From CAYGUK01 sp964352985 (lineage in GTDB: Bacteria; Pseudomonadota; Gammaproteobacteria; JAHCLG01): 9,101 nt of DNA. Below the pieces are notes generated by a model that did no database searches, had not been told where the DNA came from, and saw nothing but the letters and a program-made list of their open reading frames with translations. A program made the position numbers and the translations under genes. The DNA lies in assembly GCA_964352985.1 (NCBI GenBank), contig CAYGUK010000138.1, positions 1 to 9,101 of the forward strand, in the 5' to 3' direction. Shown one piece after another: positions 1 to 7,204 of the stretch (its first letter is position 1; each line of letters starts with the position of its first letter).

Positions 1-236
1 GAGAAACATATGAAAGTGCAAAACAAAAACTAGAGCAATTTATAACTTATTGTTGTAAAACACATAAACGTTGTATCTTAATCATTCACGGTAAAGGTCG
101 ACATTCTCAATACCCACAAATAAAAAATGGAGTCAATAACTGGCTACGACATCATCCCAAGGTGTTGGCCTTTTGTTCAGCTAGCCAAAAACATGGCGGT
201 ATGGGCGCAGTTTACATGTTATTAAAACGCCATTAG
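1..236 (+). CDS. Smr-domain protein, 3' end (SmrA/SmrB-type putative endonuclease)
   Basis: Reading from base 3 gives 77 residues ending at TAG 234-236; the start lies outside the window. The visible part is most of a C-terminal Smr (small MutS-related) domain. It shows the IIHGKGRH core, then WLRHHPKVLAFCSA, then the closing motif KHGGMGAVYMLLKRH. The family knowledge is that Smr domains bind and nick DNA or cleave RNA, and in gammaproteobacteria stand-alone forms are SmrA (YdaL) and SmrB (YfcN, linked to rescue of collided ribosomes). The HGKG and GGxGA motifs are both intact, so the domain looks functional. Which of the two paralogues it is cannot be decided because the N-terminal part is missing. 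The udk promoter starts directly after its stop codon, so udk appears separately transcribed. Confidence 0.88.
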   Translation, partial: ETYESAKQKLEQFITYCCKTHKRCILIIHGKGRHSQYPQIKNGVNNWLRHHPKVLAFCSASQKHGGMGAVYMLLKRH

Positions 237-266
237 TTGAAACCAGACTATAAATGCATATATACT
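237..266 (+). promoter_or_regulatory. Putative sigma70 promoter of udk
   Basis: TTGAAA (237-242) and TATACT (261-266) each match the sigma70 consensus at five of six bases and are separated by 18 bases. The -35 box begins directly after the stop codon of the Smr gene. Transcription would begin near 272-274, leaving a leader of about 40 bases before the udk ATG. It is the best promoter match I see in the window. Confidence 0.6.
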
Positions 267-303
267 CAGCACCATTCAAAATTGACTGCAAGCATCCTAA
301 TTT

Positions 304-307
304 GGGG
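304..307 (+). promoter_or_regulatory. Ribosome binding site deciding the udk start
   Basis: GGGG lies seven bases before the ATG at 315. The open frame extends up to a TTG at 237, but that codon is also the first three bases of the likely -35 box and has no Shine-Dalgarno sequence. The residues 237-314 would add do not resemble the family, so the start at 315 is chosen. Confidence 0.6.
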
Positions 308-314
308 AAATCTA

Positions 315-941
315 ATGGATAAAAAAACAATGATCATTGGTATTGCCGGCGCTTCAGCTTCTGGTAAAAGCCTTTTAGCAAATACCATTGTTGATGAAAT
401 TGGCTCCGATCATGTGGTGGTTATTCCTGAAGATTCTTACTATAAAGATCAAAATCATTTAAGTTTTGAAGAACGATCAAAGTTAAATTATGATCATCCA
501 GAAGCATTTGATCATGATTTATTAATTCAACATTTGCATGATTTACAACAAGGCAAAGCAATTGATGTGCCTATTTATGATTTCTCAAAACATGTTCGAG
601 TACAAAACGTTCGCCATGTTGGGCAACATCATATCGTCGTACTTGAAGGTATTTTACTTTTTGTTGAGCAACGTTTGCGTGATTTAATGGACATGCGAAT
701 CTATATGGATACACCACTTGATATTTGTTTAACTCGACGTTTAAAACGAGACATTATCGAACGCAAACGAGATTTTGCAGGTGTGATTGAACAATATCAA
801 CAAACTGTTCGTCCCATGTATTTGCAATTCATTGAACCGTCAAAACGTTACGCAGATATTATCGTTCCACGAGGTGGCGCAAATCGTATTGCGATTGAAC
901 TAATGAAATCAACCATGCGTGAAATTTTAGGTCATTTATAA
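315..941 (+). CDS. udk: Uridine kinase (uridine/cytidine kinase)
   Basis: This 208-residue cytoplasmic enzyme phosphorylates uridine and cytidine to UMP and CMP with ATP or GTP, the pyrimidine salvage route. The P-loop GASASGKS is at residues 12-19, followed by IPEDSYYKDQ (37-46) and NYDHPEAFDHDLL (57-69), which form the nucleoside-binding side. Then come VLEGILL, DTPLDICLTRRLKRD, TVRPM and the closing motif YADIIVPRGGANRIAIE. All are hallmarks of bacterial Udk, and the length is close to the 213 residues of the E. coli enzyme. It has its own likely promoter at 237-266, is monocistronic here, and faces ligA convergently. Nothing in it looks damaged. The related phosphoribulokinase fold is excluded by the close match to Udk along the whole length. 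Confidence 0.96.
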   Translation: MDKKTMIIGIAGASASGKSLLANTIVDEIGSDHVVVIPEDSYYKDQNHLSFEERSKLNYDHPEAFDHDLLIQHLHDLQQGKAIDVPIYDFSKHVRVQNVRHVGQHHIVVLEGILLFVEQRLRDLMDMRIYMDTPLDICLTRRLKRDIIERKRDFAGVIEQYQQTVRPMYLQFIEPSKRYADIIVPRGGANRIAIELMKSTMREILGHL

Positions 942-963
942 AAAAGTTGATTACCTAATTAAC
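940..963 (-). terminator. Weak hairpin plus T-tract, possible terminator of the ligA operon
   Basis: On the minus strand GTTAATTAGGTAATCAAC (963-946) can fold into about seven base pairs with one A-C mismatch and a very short loop. Six Ts follow (945-940). The stem is AT-rich and weak. It overlaps the stop codon of the putative 41-residue ORF and abuts the udk stop, where a terminator for convergent genes would be expected. Confidence 0.3.
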
Positions 964-1080
964 TGTTCTACAACCTGCAAAATATAATCGAATCGGACTT
1001 GTAATTTGTTCAGTGTTTTCTTCATCTTCATCAGTTTCCATTTTAGGTAAATCATCTGCTAATTTAAAAACATCACTCAT
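955..1080 (-). CDS. Possible small acidic protein, 41 residues, function unknown
   Basis: An ATG at 1080-1078 opens a 41-codon frame closed by TAG at 957-955, on the same strand as ligA and 78 bases behind its stop. The product begins MSDVFKLADDLP, has a strongly acidic middle (DEDEE at 17-21) and ends RLYFAGCRTVN with a single cysteine. I do not recognise it. In favour are an ATG start, a composition like a real short protein rather than an AT-rich random frame, and placement in an otherwise empty gap. Against are the absence of a Shine-Dalgarno sequence (TTACTTTACC precedes the ATG) and a length within reach of chance. It could be read from the ligA transcript. It also lies opposite the proposed udk terminator region. 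Treat it as a candidate only. Confidence 0.27.
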   Translation of the reverse strand: MSDVFKLADDLPKMETDEDEENTEQITSPIRLYFAGCRTVN

Positions 1081-1083
1081 GGT

Positions 1084-1114
1084 AAAGTAATTCTGATTAT
1101 CTTTTGTTTTTTTT
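1084..1114 (+). terminator. Possible udk terminator (hairpin followed by eight Ts)
   Basis: On the plus strand AAAGTAAT (1084-1091) pairs with ATTA-T-CTTT (1096-1104, one bulged T) across a TCTG loop. TG and then eight Ts (1107-1114) follow. The stem is AT-rich and so of limited stability, and it sits about 140 bases behind the udk stop. No better plus-strand terminator is visible between udk and ligA. The T-tract can also pair with the A-tract at 1119-1125, giving an A/T-only hairpin on either strand. Confidence 0.35.
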
Positions 1115-1158
1115 ACAGAAAAAAATATATCACGCTAAACTTAAATAAATATTACGAT

Positions 1159-3174
1159 TTAATTTTTACTTAACAAGACTAAAAGCTGCTGCTCATTTAA
1201 GATTTCAATCCCCAACTCTGAGGCTTTCTGTAACTTAGAACCTGCCGCATCCCCAGCCACAACGTAATCCGTTTTTTTAGAAACACTGCCCGCCACCTTT
1301 GCACCTAAATTTTGTAATTGTTCTTTTGCTTGGTCACGAGATAATGATTCTAGTGTCCCGGTTAAAACAAACGTTTTACCTGCTAATACCAGTGTTTCTT
1401 TATTTTTTGGTTTGCTTTTCGGCCAATGAATACCAACGTTAATTAAGCGTTCGATCGTTTCACGATTATGTGCTTGCTTAAAAAACCTAACAAGATGGTC
1501 CGCACCCCCAGCTCCAATCTCCTCAATATCTTGCAGGGCTTCGGCATTTAATGACATTAACGTTGATAATTCTCCCACTTCATTTGCTAAATTTGCTGCC
1601 GTAGTTTCTCCCACTTCACGAATACCCAATGCGTAAATAAAACGTGCAAGCGTCGTCGTTTTGCTTTTATCTAACGCATCTAAAATATTTTGCGCAGATT
1701 TTACTGCCATGCGATCTAAATCAGCTAATTGCATGTGCGTTAAAGAATATAAATCTGCAACATTTGAAATTAGTTTTTCTTGTACTAATTGTAAAATTAA
1801 TTTTTCGCCTAACCCTTCAATATCCATCGCCTTGCGTGAAACAAAATGTTTAATTGCTTCGATAACTTGTGCCTGACAATAAAGCCCACCTGTGCAACGT
1901 GCGAAAGCTTCTTCTTCAGGTTTTTCGACATCTGAGCCACAAACAGGACATTTTTTGGGTAACATTATTTTTTTTGTTTTTGCAGGCCGTTCATGAAGGA
2001 CAACTGACACTACTTCAGGGATCACATCACCAGCTCGTCTCACAATTACCGTGTCACCAACCCGCACATCTTTTCGATTCACTTCATCCATGTTATGCAA
2101 GGTTGCGTTACTCACTGTCACGCCCGCCACTAAAACAGGTGTTAATCTGGCAACAGGTGTTAACACACCCGTTCGACCAACTTGAAATTCGACTTTTTCA
2201 ATTGTTGTTATTTTTTCTTCTGCTGGAAATTTATAAGCAATGGCAAATCGTGGTGCTCTTGATACAAAACCTAATTTCTCCTGCCAATCTAAATCATTTA
2301 CTTTATAAACAATCCCATCAATTTCGTAATCTAATTTTTCACGTTTTGCACTAATTTGTTTGTAATAATCAAAACATTGAGATGTGCCCACTGCTTTTTT
2401 AATTTCGTCATTAATTGGAAAGCCCAATTCTTTTAAGACGAGTAAGGTTTTAAAATGCGTATCAGCTAATCTATCGCCAGTCACTTTACCAATAGAATAA
2501 CAATTAATGGTTAAGGGACGTTCTGCCGTTATTTTGGCATCGAGTTGACGCAAACTTCCTGCCGCGGCATTTCTTGGATTCGCAAATGTTTTTTCATTAT
2601 TCAACGCGGCTTTTTCATTTAGTTTTTTGAAACCCGCTTTGGGCATGAACACTTCGCCTCTGACTTCTAATTCATCCGGAAACGAATGCCCCCGTAACAC
2701 TAAGGGAATCGCTTTAATGGTTCGAAGATTTTGCGTAATATCTTCGCCAGTTTTACCATCACCACGTGTTGCCCCCTGAACGAATTGCCCTTTTTTATAT
2801 AGTAGAGAAACCGCTAAGCCATCTAGTTTGGGTTCACAAACATATTCAATATCTTGCTGAATTTTTAATCTATCCAACACTCTTTTATTGAAAGCTAAAA
2901 ATTCTTCCTCATTAAACGCATTAGATAAGGAAAGCATAGGCACAACATGTGTAACTTGTTGAAATTGACTCAAAGGAATAACTCCCACGCGTTGCGTGGG
3001 AGAATCAGTCGTCAACAATTCTGGATTAGTTTTTTCGAGTTCAACAAGTTCTCGAAATAAACGATCATATTCACCATCAGGAATTGTAGGATCATCTAAA
3101 ACATAGTAGCGATAATTGTGTTGATTAATTTCTTCTTTAAGTTGATTAATTTTTTTAATGATCGCTTTTGACAT
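1159..3174 (-). CDS. ligA: NAD-dependent DNA ligase LigA
   Basis: At 671 residues this is a full-length bacterial DNA ligase (the E. coli protein has 671). It seals nicks between Okazaki fragments and after repair, using NAD as AMP donor. In order: domain Ia with YRYYVLDDPTIPDGEYDRL (21-39), which binds the NMN part; the adenylation domain with the KLDG motif and catalytic Lys116; the conserved TRGDG; an OB fold around 320-400; a zinc finger with Cys409, Cys412, Cys427 and Cys433; a helix-hairpin-helix region at about 440-580; and a C-terminal BRCT domain from about 594 (GKTFVLTGTL) to the end. All expected catalytic residues are present. The ATG is five bases after the stop of the 88-residue gene with only a weak Shine-Dalgarno sequence, suggesting translational coupling. 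It is the last recognised gene of the smc operon. Stop codon is TAA. Confidence 0.97.
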   Translation of the reverse strand: MSKAIIKKINQLKEEINQHNYRYYVLDDPTIPDGEYDRLFRELVELEKTNPELLTTDSPTQRVGVIPLSQFQQVTHVVPMLSLSNAFNEEEFLAFNKRVLDRLKIQQDIEYVCEPKLDGLAVSLLYKKGQFVQGATRGDGKTGEDITQNLRTIKAIPLVLRGHSFPDELEVRGEVFMPKAGFKKLNEKAALNNEKTFANPRNAAAGSLRQLDAKITAERPLTINCYSIGKVTGDRLADTHFKTLLVLKELGFPINDEIKKAVGTSQCFDYYKQISAKREKLDYEIDGIVYKVNDLDWQEKLGFVSRAPRFAIAYKFPAEEKITTIEKVEFQVGRTGVLTPVARLTPVLVAGVTVSNATLHNMDEVNRKDVRVGDTVIVRRAGDVIPEVVSVVLHERPAKTKKIMLPKKCPVCGSDVEKPEEEAFARCTGGLYCQAQVIEAIKHFVSRKAMDIEGLGEKLILQLVQEKLISNVADLYSLTHMQLADLDRMAVKSAQNILDALDKSKTTTLARFIYALGIREVGETTAANLANEVGELSTLMSLNAEALQDIEEIGAGGADHLVRFFKQAHNRETIERLINVGIHWPKSKPKNKETLVLAGKTFVLTGTLESLSRDQAKEQLQNLGAKVAGSVSKKTDYVVAGDAAGSKLQKASELGIEILNEQQLLVLLSKN
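2982..3002. repeat. Perfect 9-bp inverted repeat inside ligA
   Basis: CTCCCACGC (2982-2990) and GCGTGGGAG (2994-3002) are exact reverse complements separated by three bases. This is the most stable GC-rich hairpin I noticed in this AT-rich window. It lies in the codons for the conserved LigA stretch DSPTQRVG (about residues 57-64). The codon constraints of that motif already favour a near-palindrome, so a regulatory role is not implied. No T-tract follows on either strand, so it is not a typical terminator. Confidence 0.7.
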
Positions 3175-3179
3175 ATTGA

Positions 3180-3446
3180 TTAAATTTCATCTTGCGCGTA
3201 ACTAATAACATGACTTACTTCAACAGGACTATCTGTGCGTTTTAGTTGAACTTGATAACCATCAACCACATCGATTTCTTGCAGCCCATCAATATGCATT
3301 TTTTTATCGATAAAAGCTGGCAAATTTTTCGCTTTTGCTTTTGCTTTTTTTTCATCTTCTGCGACAACAAAAAAGTTAGTGTGGCTTTCATAAATGCCAT
3401 AACCCGTATTGTCATAATATCCACAGTGTGCTAAATATAATTTCAT
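3180..3446 (-). CDS. DUF1543-type small protein of unknown function
   Basis: The 88-residue product begins MKLYLAHCGYY, carries YESHTNFFVVAED (19-31) and ends with HIDGLQEIDVVDGYQVQL (51-68). I recognise this pattern (an N-terminal MKLY strand, an E-H pair before FVV, and a late VDGY) as that of the DUF1543 family, whose biochemical role is unknown. There is no signal peptide or membrane segment, so a small cytoplasmic protein is expected. Residues 33-40 are a run of alternating Lys and Ala (KKAKAKAK) encoded by a short tandem repeat. The start is supported by a strong AGGAGAG Shine-Dalgarno sequence (3457-3451) four bases before the ATG. It sits between zipA (12 bases upstream) and ligA (5 bases downstream), so it is almost certainly co-transcribed with them. 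A link to division or replication is suggested only by position. Confidence 0.85.
   Translation of the reverse strand: MKLYLAHCGYYDNTGYGIYESHTNFFVVAEDEKKAKAKAKNLPAFIDKKMHIDGLQEIDVVDGYQVQLKRTDSPVEVSHVISYAQDEI
3331..3352. repeat. Three GCTTTT hexamers running into a T8 tract
   Basis: GCTTTT occurs in three tandem copies (3331-3348) and the last continues into eight Ts (3345-3352). On the coding (minus) strand this is A8 followed by GCAAAA units and encodes the KKAKAKAK segment of the DUF1543-type protein. Hexamer changes would keep the frame, while slippage in the A8 would break it. Confidence 0.75.
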
Positions 3447-3458
3447 TAATCTCTCCTA

Positions 3459-4133
3459 TTATTGCACTTGACTATTAATACTTAGATTTTCAGCAAGCTG
3501 CTGAATTTCTTCAACTGTTAATACATTATTGTGATGATCGGTAATATTACCAGCTAATTGACTGGCTAATTCCTCGACTGTTTTTATCATCAAGGATAAA
3601 TCTTTTTTTAATTCATCTAAATTCGATTTCGTTAAGGTAATTTTCAACCGTCGACTATTAAGTAAACCAATTTTTGCCATGTCGATTATTTGGTCGGGAT
3701 CCTCGAGTGAAAAAATAATACGACCTTTACCATTTTTTTCTTCATAACGTTGGAATTTTTTATTATTGCTAAAACGCATACCTTGCAATAAAATTTGTTG
3801 TAGCAAAAAATATCCGGGTATCGGGCTCATCTGTCTTGCACTGATAAATAAGGTAAACTGCTGACCTTCTTGGCTCGGTATGTTGATGGGTGTAGCAGAC
3901 GCACCAAATCCTAATTCAGTTAACGTTCTATCACCAATTATCGCATCAATTTTTGTCGTATTTGTTGTTGAAGATTGTTCGGGATTTTGTTCTGAAATCA
4001 GAATGGAATTTAAAAACGCTTGTTCCATTTCTTTTTCTCGTTGTATCGATTTTTTACGATAAGCAATAACAGCAGCGACAAGCAACACAAGTAATATAAC
4101 AAGAATAATGATTAGTAATATTCTCAAAAACAT
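3459..4133 (-). CDS. zipA: Cell division protein ZipA (FtsZ-binding membrane anchor)
   Basis: ZipA ties the FtsZ ring to the inner membrane at mid-cell and recruits later divisome proteins. The 224-residue product has one N-terminal membrane segment (about 4-24, Ile/Leu/Val-rich) with a Met-Phe-Leu-Arg N terminus outside and a basic RKK flank at 26-28 on the cytoplasmic side, as in the family. A hydrophilic linker of about 65 residues follows, then the C-terminal FtsZ-binding domain (about 93-214). That domain contains FTLFISARQM, IPGYFLLQQILLQGMRF and LTVEEIQQLAENL. It is shorter than the 328 residues of the E. coli protein because the long Pro/Gln-rich linker is absent. The ATG is 18 bases behind the smc stop, with AGGA (4148-4145) 11 bases before it, a little far for a Shine-Dalgarno sequence. 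Its place between smc and ligA is the usual one in Smc-containing gammaproteobacteria and supports the assignment. Confidence 0.92.
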   Translation of the reverse strand: MFLRILLIIILVILLVLLVAAVIAYRKKSIQREKEMEQAFLNSILISEQNPEQSSTTNTTKIDAIIGDRTLTELGFGASATPINIPSQEGQQFTLFISARQMSPIPGYFLLQQILLQGMRFSNNKKFQRYEEKNGKGRIIFSLEDPDQIIDMAKIGLLNSRRLKITLTKSNLDELKKDLSLMIKTVEELASQLAGNITDHHNNVLTVEEIQQLAENLSINSQVQ

Positions 4134-4151
4134 GTCGAAAACTATCCTAAC

Positions 4152-6121
4152 TCAGGCTTCTACTAATGATACTGCTTCATCAACATCTACCGCAACCAAA
4201 CGTGAAACACCGGGTTCATGCATGGTGACCCCTGTCAATTGATGCATCATTTCCATCGTCACTTTATTGTGAGTGATCACTAAAAATTGCACTTGTTTTG
4301 ACATTTCTTTCACGAGTTCACAGAAACGACCAACATTAACATCATCTAATGGTGCGTCCACCTCGTCTAATAAACAAAATGGTGCAGGATTTAATTGGAA
4401 TAAAGCAAACACAAGCGCAATCGCTGTTAATGCTTTTTCACCACCAGAAAGTAAGTGAATCGTACTATTACGTTTACCGGGTGGACGTGCCATCACACGC
4501 ACACCACATTCTAATAAATCATCACCCGTTAATTCTAAATCAGCACTACCACCACCAAATATTTTAGGGAAGTTAGCTTGGAAATTCGCTTTCGCGCTAT
4601 CGAATGTTTCTCTTAATCGTGTTCTGGTTTCTTTATCGATTTTACGAATGGCATTTTCTAGTGTTTCTAAGGCTTCGACTAAATCATCATTTTGCGCATC
4701 AAGATATTTTTTGCGTTCAACAGCCATGTCATATTCATCGATTGCGGCTAAATTAATATTGCCTAAACGTTGAATTTTTCGTTCTAGATCCGCAATTTTT
4801 TCTTGCCATGGTGCGATCGCTGCTTCTTCTGGCATTTCGTTTTGTAAAGTTTCTAAATTAAAGTCAGACACATTAATATTATCTAAGATAGTATCTCTTT
4901 TAACAGCATAACCTTGCCAATCCATGCGTAAACGTTCAAGTTGACTACGAATTGTTTGTGAGCTTTCTTCTTCATTGTTGCGCTCTTTTGTAAGATTTCG
5001 AAGTTGTTGCTCGAGATTTTCAACTTTTGATCTAGCTTCGTGTAATTCTTTTTCGACAATTAAACGCTTTTCTAAATGTTGTTGAAGTTCTTCGCCCATG
5101 GATTCTAAAGGTGCTTCGTTTTCACTTAGCATTTGGCGTAATTGCTCTAAACGATTTTTGGTTGTTTGATATTGTTTTTGTAACCGTTGCGTAATTTCTT
5201 TTAAGGATTCAATTTGCGCATGAATATTTTGCACTTGTAATTCAATTTGATGATACTCATCACGTGAAGAGCGAGAATGCTCTCTAGCAAATTCGAGTGC
5301 CTCACGACAATTATCACGTCGAGTTAAAAATTGTTGACGTTTCTCCTCATCGCCTTCCATATTCATTAATGCTTGTTGCCATTTTTGTCTAGAGCCGGAA
5401 AGTAATAATTCATCTTCTTGTAACGCACTACCAATATCAGCAATATCATTTTTTAATTGTTGCTCGCGTTTTTGCAATTGGATTAATTCTTTTTGTTTAT
5501 GATCTAATTGCGAATGGATTTCACCTAAAGTGATTTTGACGGAGGTTAAACTCGCTTGTTTTTCCTCGCGTTCGTCTTCTAAGTCAGCAATATTTGTTTT
5601 GTGTTCATTGATTTGTTGTTGCAAATCTTCAATTGTTTGATTAAGACAGGCAATAAGTTCAGCTAATTCTTGTAATTCTTTTTCTCGTTTAATCACACCA
5701 CCTTTCGCATCTTCAACGACAGATTGTTTTAACCAATGTTGACTTAACCAAATTCCATCACGCGTAATAATAGATTGCTGTGGTTGTAAATGAGGTAATA
5801 AAACTAAAGCATTCGAGATATCATCAGCAACAAAAATATCGTATAACCGTGGCGGAATATTATTTGAAATAATTTTACTTGCGAGAGAATTATCAGCACA
5901 AGATTTTTTATCCGCATCAGTATAAAAAGCAATATTGCCTTCAGGCAAGGTGTCAAAACGATCAAAGAGCGTTGTAATATTATCAACCGATATGGCTTGT
6001 AAAACATCGTCTAATACTGTTTCTACTGCTTTTTCCCAACCTGACTCAACTTGCAAGGTTTGTGCTAAGCGAGGTTGTGATTGTAAATCGTGACTGTTTA
6101 TCCATTGCATGGTGTTTTCTT
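4152..6121 (-). CDS. smc: smc segment 3: hinge, second coiled-coil arm, C-terminal ATPase half
   Basis: After the gap the frame reads ENTMQWINSHDLQ and enters the hinge dimerisation domain: PRLAQTLQVESGWEKAVETV, then TRDGIWLS, down to about 5690. A long coiled coil follows (about 5690-4750), closing with KIQRLGNINLAAIDEYDMA, the conserved entry into the C-terminal head. The ABC signature LLSGGEKAL is at about 4457-4431 (LSGGE 4451-4437) and Walker B CLLDEVDAPLDD follows (LLDEVD 4373-4356). The ITHNK switch region comes after that. The segment ends at TGA 4154-4152. The ATG at 6110 is an internal Met in the hinge, not a gene start. Confidence 0.9.
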
Positions 6122-6131
6122 NNNNNNNNNN
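6122..6131. other. Assembly gap (ten Ns) inside smc
   Basis: Before the gap the minus-strand frame has codon first bases at positions such as 6136, and after it at positions such as 6119. Ten bases cannot join them; 11, 14, 17 and so on can. Ten is therefore likely a placeholder length. The flanking residues (KALQ-A and ENTMQWI) and the family pattern suggest only a few residues are missing, with 11 bases (AALGK-like) a good fit. Confidence 0.85.
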
Positions 6132-7201
6132 GCCTGCAAGGCTTTTAAAGAAGCTTCTTTACCCATGGTTTTTTGACAATCATTTTTAGCTTCATCTAGT
6201 TGTTGATTTAACGCATCTAATTGTTGACGTCTTTCGGAAATATTAGAAAAAATTGTTTGCAGACTGTCTTCATGCTCTGCCAAAATTTCCGTTTTAATAT
6301 CGAGTGATTCTGATAGTTCTGTCACTTTATTTTGGATGGGTTGAATATCGATGGCATTAAACTCTAACTCTAATTTAGATTTACGCTCTCTTGCGCCATC
6401 AATTCGTTGTTCTAAATGCTGGATTCGTGTTTCTTCAACTTGTGCCGTTTGCGCAATAGACGCAGACTGTTGATTAAACTCATCCCAAGCTTGTTGCCAT
6501 TCACGCATTTGTTCTTCAGTCATTTCTAACTTAGAAACAGCTTGTTCAACTTGCTCTTTGGTGATAGATAATTGCGGTGTTAAGGTTTCATACTCACCGC
6601 TTAATTCTTCGAGTTGAGCTTGATCGGTTACTAACTGTTGTTCGATTTCATTATATTGCGATTCACTTTCTTGTAAATCTTTTTTGATTTGAGTAGAACG
6701 TTCTTGACGAGATTGAATTGCTTGCTCGATGCGAGCAATATCCGCACCAATACTATAATAACGCGATTGAATTTCATTAAATAATTCAGTGAGTTCAATC
6801 AATGTTTCACGCTGTTGTTCACTCTCTTTATCAACGTGGCGAATTTTTGCAATTTTAGATTCTAAAATAACTTCAGTTTCTTGAATTTTAATTTCTTGTT
6901 GAGAAATTTGATCTTTAATTTCTTGCCATTGCAATGTCAGTAATTGCGCTTTAACTAATCGTTCACTATCTTTTAATACTTTATAACGTTCGGCAGCATT
7001 GGCTTGACGTTTAAGATGATTAATACGTTTTTCAAGTTCATCACGAATATCAGATAATCGATCTAAATTTTCTTTGGTGTGATTGATACGATTTTCAGTT
7101 TCTCGGCGACGTTCTTTGTATTTTGAAGTACCGGCGACTTCTTCTAAATACATGCGTAATTCATCAGGTTTTGCTTCAATAACGCGTGAAATCATGCCTT
7201 G
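6132..7201 (-). CDS. smc: smc segment 2: Q-loop, end of the N-terminal head, first coiled-coil arm
   Basis: This in-frame continuation after the TAA runs into the assembly gap. Residues 146-190 of the restored protein finish the N-terminal head: QGMISRVIEAKPDELRMYLE, then GTSKYKERRRETENRI. The TSKYKERR position has Thr where Ile is more usual. From about 190 to 500 it is a long heptad-rich coiled coil full of Glu, Gln and Lys, ending KEASLKALQ at the gap. An ATG at 7195 is the first possible restart after the stop, but only AAGG directly against it could serve as a ribosome site. Efficient reinitiation is therefore doubtful. Confidence 0.85.
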
Positions 7202-7204
7202 TTA
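7202..7204 (-). other. In-frame TAA at the Smc Glu145 position
   Basis: The minus strand reads ATT ATT TAA CAA GGC ATG, translating as II*QGM. Gammaproteobacterial Smc proteins read IIEQGM here, so a GAA codon has become TAA by one G-to-T change (C-to-A on the plus strand). TAA also ends udk, ligA, zipA and the 88-residue gene, so the codon is not reassigned in this genome. Confidence 0.9.

Noticed and set aside
237..314. N-terminal extension of udk from a TTG at 237
   Set aside because: The stretch overlaps the likely promoter, lacks a ribosome site and has no family resemblance; the ATG at 315 has GGGG at proper spacing.
1869..2354. 161-codon plus-strand frame opposite ligA
   Set aside because: It lies entirely within the antisense of conserved ligA codons, and its product is a Leu/His/Gln-rich shadow with no recognisable motif.
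3242..3434. Frames of 60-62 codons on both strands over the 88-residue gene
   Set aside because: Both are shadows of the DUF1543-type gene, which has the strong ribosome site and family motifs.
4152..6110. A separate 652-residue protein starting at the ATG at 6110
   Set aside because: The ATG is an internal Met of the Smc hinge directly after the gap; there is no ribosome site and the family sequence continues upstream.
6098..6131. Apparent C-terminal tail KKTPCNG after the gap
   Set aside because: It results from reading across ten Ns in the wrong frame; the real continuation is ENTMQWIN in the hinge.
6722..6738. 7-bp inverted repeat TTGCTCG-ATG-CGAGCAA within smc
   Set aside because: It is short, lies within coiled-coil codons, has no T-tract, and is expected by chance in a gene of this length.
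7202..7204. Stop codon reassignment as the explanation for the smc TAA
   Set aside because: Four other genes in the window end properly with TAA and none carries an internal TAA.
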